Shown: one piece after another, positions 35,504-36,379 of the stretch
Numbering within the stretch: the stretch's first letter is position 1
Layout of the letters: each line of letters begins with the position of its first letter
NCBI GenBank assembly: GCA_019689555.1
Contig: JADGHE010000033.1
Location: 1 to 36,379, forward strand
Origin: Variibacter sp.
GTDB lineage: Bacteria > Pseudomonadota > Alphaproteobacteria > Rhizobiales > Xanthobacteraceae
DNA: 36,379 bases
Direction of reading: 5' to 3'
Made by a program: the position numbers and the translations under genes
The notes under the pieces: generated by a model
What the model was told of the DNA's origin: nothing
Databases searched by the model: none
What the model saw: only the letters and a program-made list of their open reading frames with translations

Positions 35504-36379
35504 TCTTCCCGCTCCCAAGCCTGCCGATCTGAAGGCCGTCCTCTCGGGCGCGTCGCCCCTCGCCGACCGCAGCGAGGGCATGAGCTATCTCGAGACCCTG
35601 CCGCGCCGGCTCGTGACGCTGTATCTGCCGCTCGGCATCATCCTCGTCGTGCTGCTGTTCCCGTTCTATTGGATGGCGCTCACCGCCATCAAGCCCGACG
35701 AGCAGCTGCTCGATCTCGACAGGTTCAACCCCTTTTGGACCACGGCGCCGACGCTCAAGCACGTCGAGAAGCTGTTGTTCGAGAGCCATTATCCGCAGTG
35801 GCTGTGGAACACCATGTATGTCGCCATCGCCTCGACCGTCCTGTCGATCGTGGCGAGCGTGCTCGCGGCCTATGCGATCGCGCGGCTGCAATTCCGCGGC
35901 GCGCAGTGGATCGGCGGCCTGATCTTCCTCGCCTATCTCGTGCCGCCCTCGATCCTGTTCATTCCGCTCGCGACCGTCGTGTTCCAGTACGGGCTGTTCG
36001 ACACGCCGTTCGCGCTCATTCTCACCTATCCGACCATTCTGATCCCGTTCTCGACCTGGCTGCTGATGGGCTACTTCAAGACGATCCCGTACGAGCTCGA
36101 AGAATGCGCGCTGATCGACGGCGCGAGCCGCTGGCAGATCCTGCTGAACATCATCCTGCCGCTGTCGGTGCCGGGTCTGATCTCCGCCTTCATCTTCTGC
36201 TTCACGCTGTGCTGGAACGAGTTCATCTACGCCCTCACCTTCCTCACCTCGGTGCAGAACAAGACCGTTCCGGTCGCGATCGTGAACGAGTTCGTGGACG
36301 GCGACATCTACCGCTGGGGCTCGCTGATGGCGGGCGCGCTGGTGGGCTCGCTGCCGCTCGTCGTTCTTTACGCGTTCTT
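35496..36379 (+). CDS. Sugar ABC transporter permease, MalG/UgpE type (3' end outside the window)
   Basis: The reading frame starts at ATG 35496, overlapping the previous permease by 8 bases, with GGGGAGG 3 bases upstream, and is open for 294 codons to the window edge. It has an N-terminal membrane segment (LYLPLGIILVVLLFPFYWMALTAIK region), then the permease core with five more segments. The coupling loop reads YELEECALIDGASRWQILL, then NIILPLSVPGL, the MalG-class EAA motif. LCWNEFIYAL downstream is also diagnostic. Normal family length is about 280-310 residues, so only a few codons are missing. Confidence 0.93.
   Translation, partial: MTDLPAPKPADLKAVLSGASPLADRSEGMSYLETLPRRLVTLYLPLGIILVVLLFPFYWMALTAIKPDEQLLDLDRFNPFWTTAPTLKHVEKLLFESHYPQWLWNTMYVAIASTVLSIVASVLAAYAIARLQFRGAQWIGGLIFLAYLVPPSILFIPLATVVFQYGLFDTPFALILTYPTILIPFSTWLLMGYFKTIPYELEECALIDGASRWQILLNIILPLSVPGLISAFIFCFTLCWNEFIYALTFLTSVQNKTVPVAIVNEFVDGDIYRWGSLMAGALVGSLPLVVLYAF

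Overview
The window is high-GC DNA from an alphaproteobacterium, most likely of the order Hyphomicrobiales (Bradyrhizobium/Rhodopseudomonas/Xanthobacteraceae-like). The reasons are a gcrA cell-cycle regulator, the argD-argF-hslO operon, the gene order phoR-pstSCAB-phoU-phoB, a HWE-type histidine kinase and an LpxO-like hydroxylase. It reads as chromosomal core. I saw no rRNA, tRNA, insertion sequence, phage gene or CRISPR array. Taxonomy is inferred from gene content only.

Left part (1-12 kb): the 3' part of an OmpA-domain protein with a Pro/Gln repeat region converges on argG. Four minus-strand genes follow in one direction: an LpxO-like hydroxylase, a CHAD protein, a double OsmC-domain protein and a PAS/HWE sensor kinase. 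After a 449-base divergent gap with two strong hairpins comes acetyl-CoA synthetase. Then come a small unknown protein, an L,D-transpeptidase and a secreted thermonuclease-fold protein whose promoter predicts a leaderless mRNA.

Middle part (12-25 kb): an SDR-fold protein lacking the catalytic Tyr-x-x-x-Lys; the operon argD-argF-hslO, with argD and argF overlapping; gcrA, with three GANTC methylation sites in 27 bases upstream; and a minus-strand block for phosphate sensing and uptake. That block runs from a UPF0104 membrane protein overlapping phoR, through pstS-pstC-pstA-pstB-phoU, to phoB. A three-unit PHO box lies between phoR and pstS, so the sensor is probably read from an upstream promoter while the transporter gets its own PhoB-activated one.

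Right part (25-36.4 kb): two adjacent paralogous ion/carboxylate transporters of the CitMHS/NhaD type; a lone NMT1/ThiY-like binding protein; a 2-hydroxyacid dehydrogenase followed after 3 bases by a two-domain AprI/Inh-type protease inhibitor; and, divergently, a CUT1-type sugar ABC transporter operon (ATPase, Tat-exported binding protein, two permeases), the last gene cut by the window edge.

I found no clear new multi-gene system. The most interesting signals are the GANTC cluster at gcrA, the catalytically altered SDR, the UPF0104-phoR coupling, the degenerate first OsmC domain, the tandem Inh protein and the leaderless nuclease promoter. Start sites were chosen by Shine-Dalgarno spacing and family alignment from memory; no database search was run.
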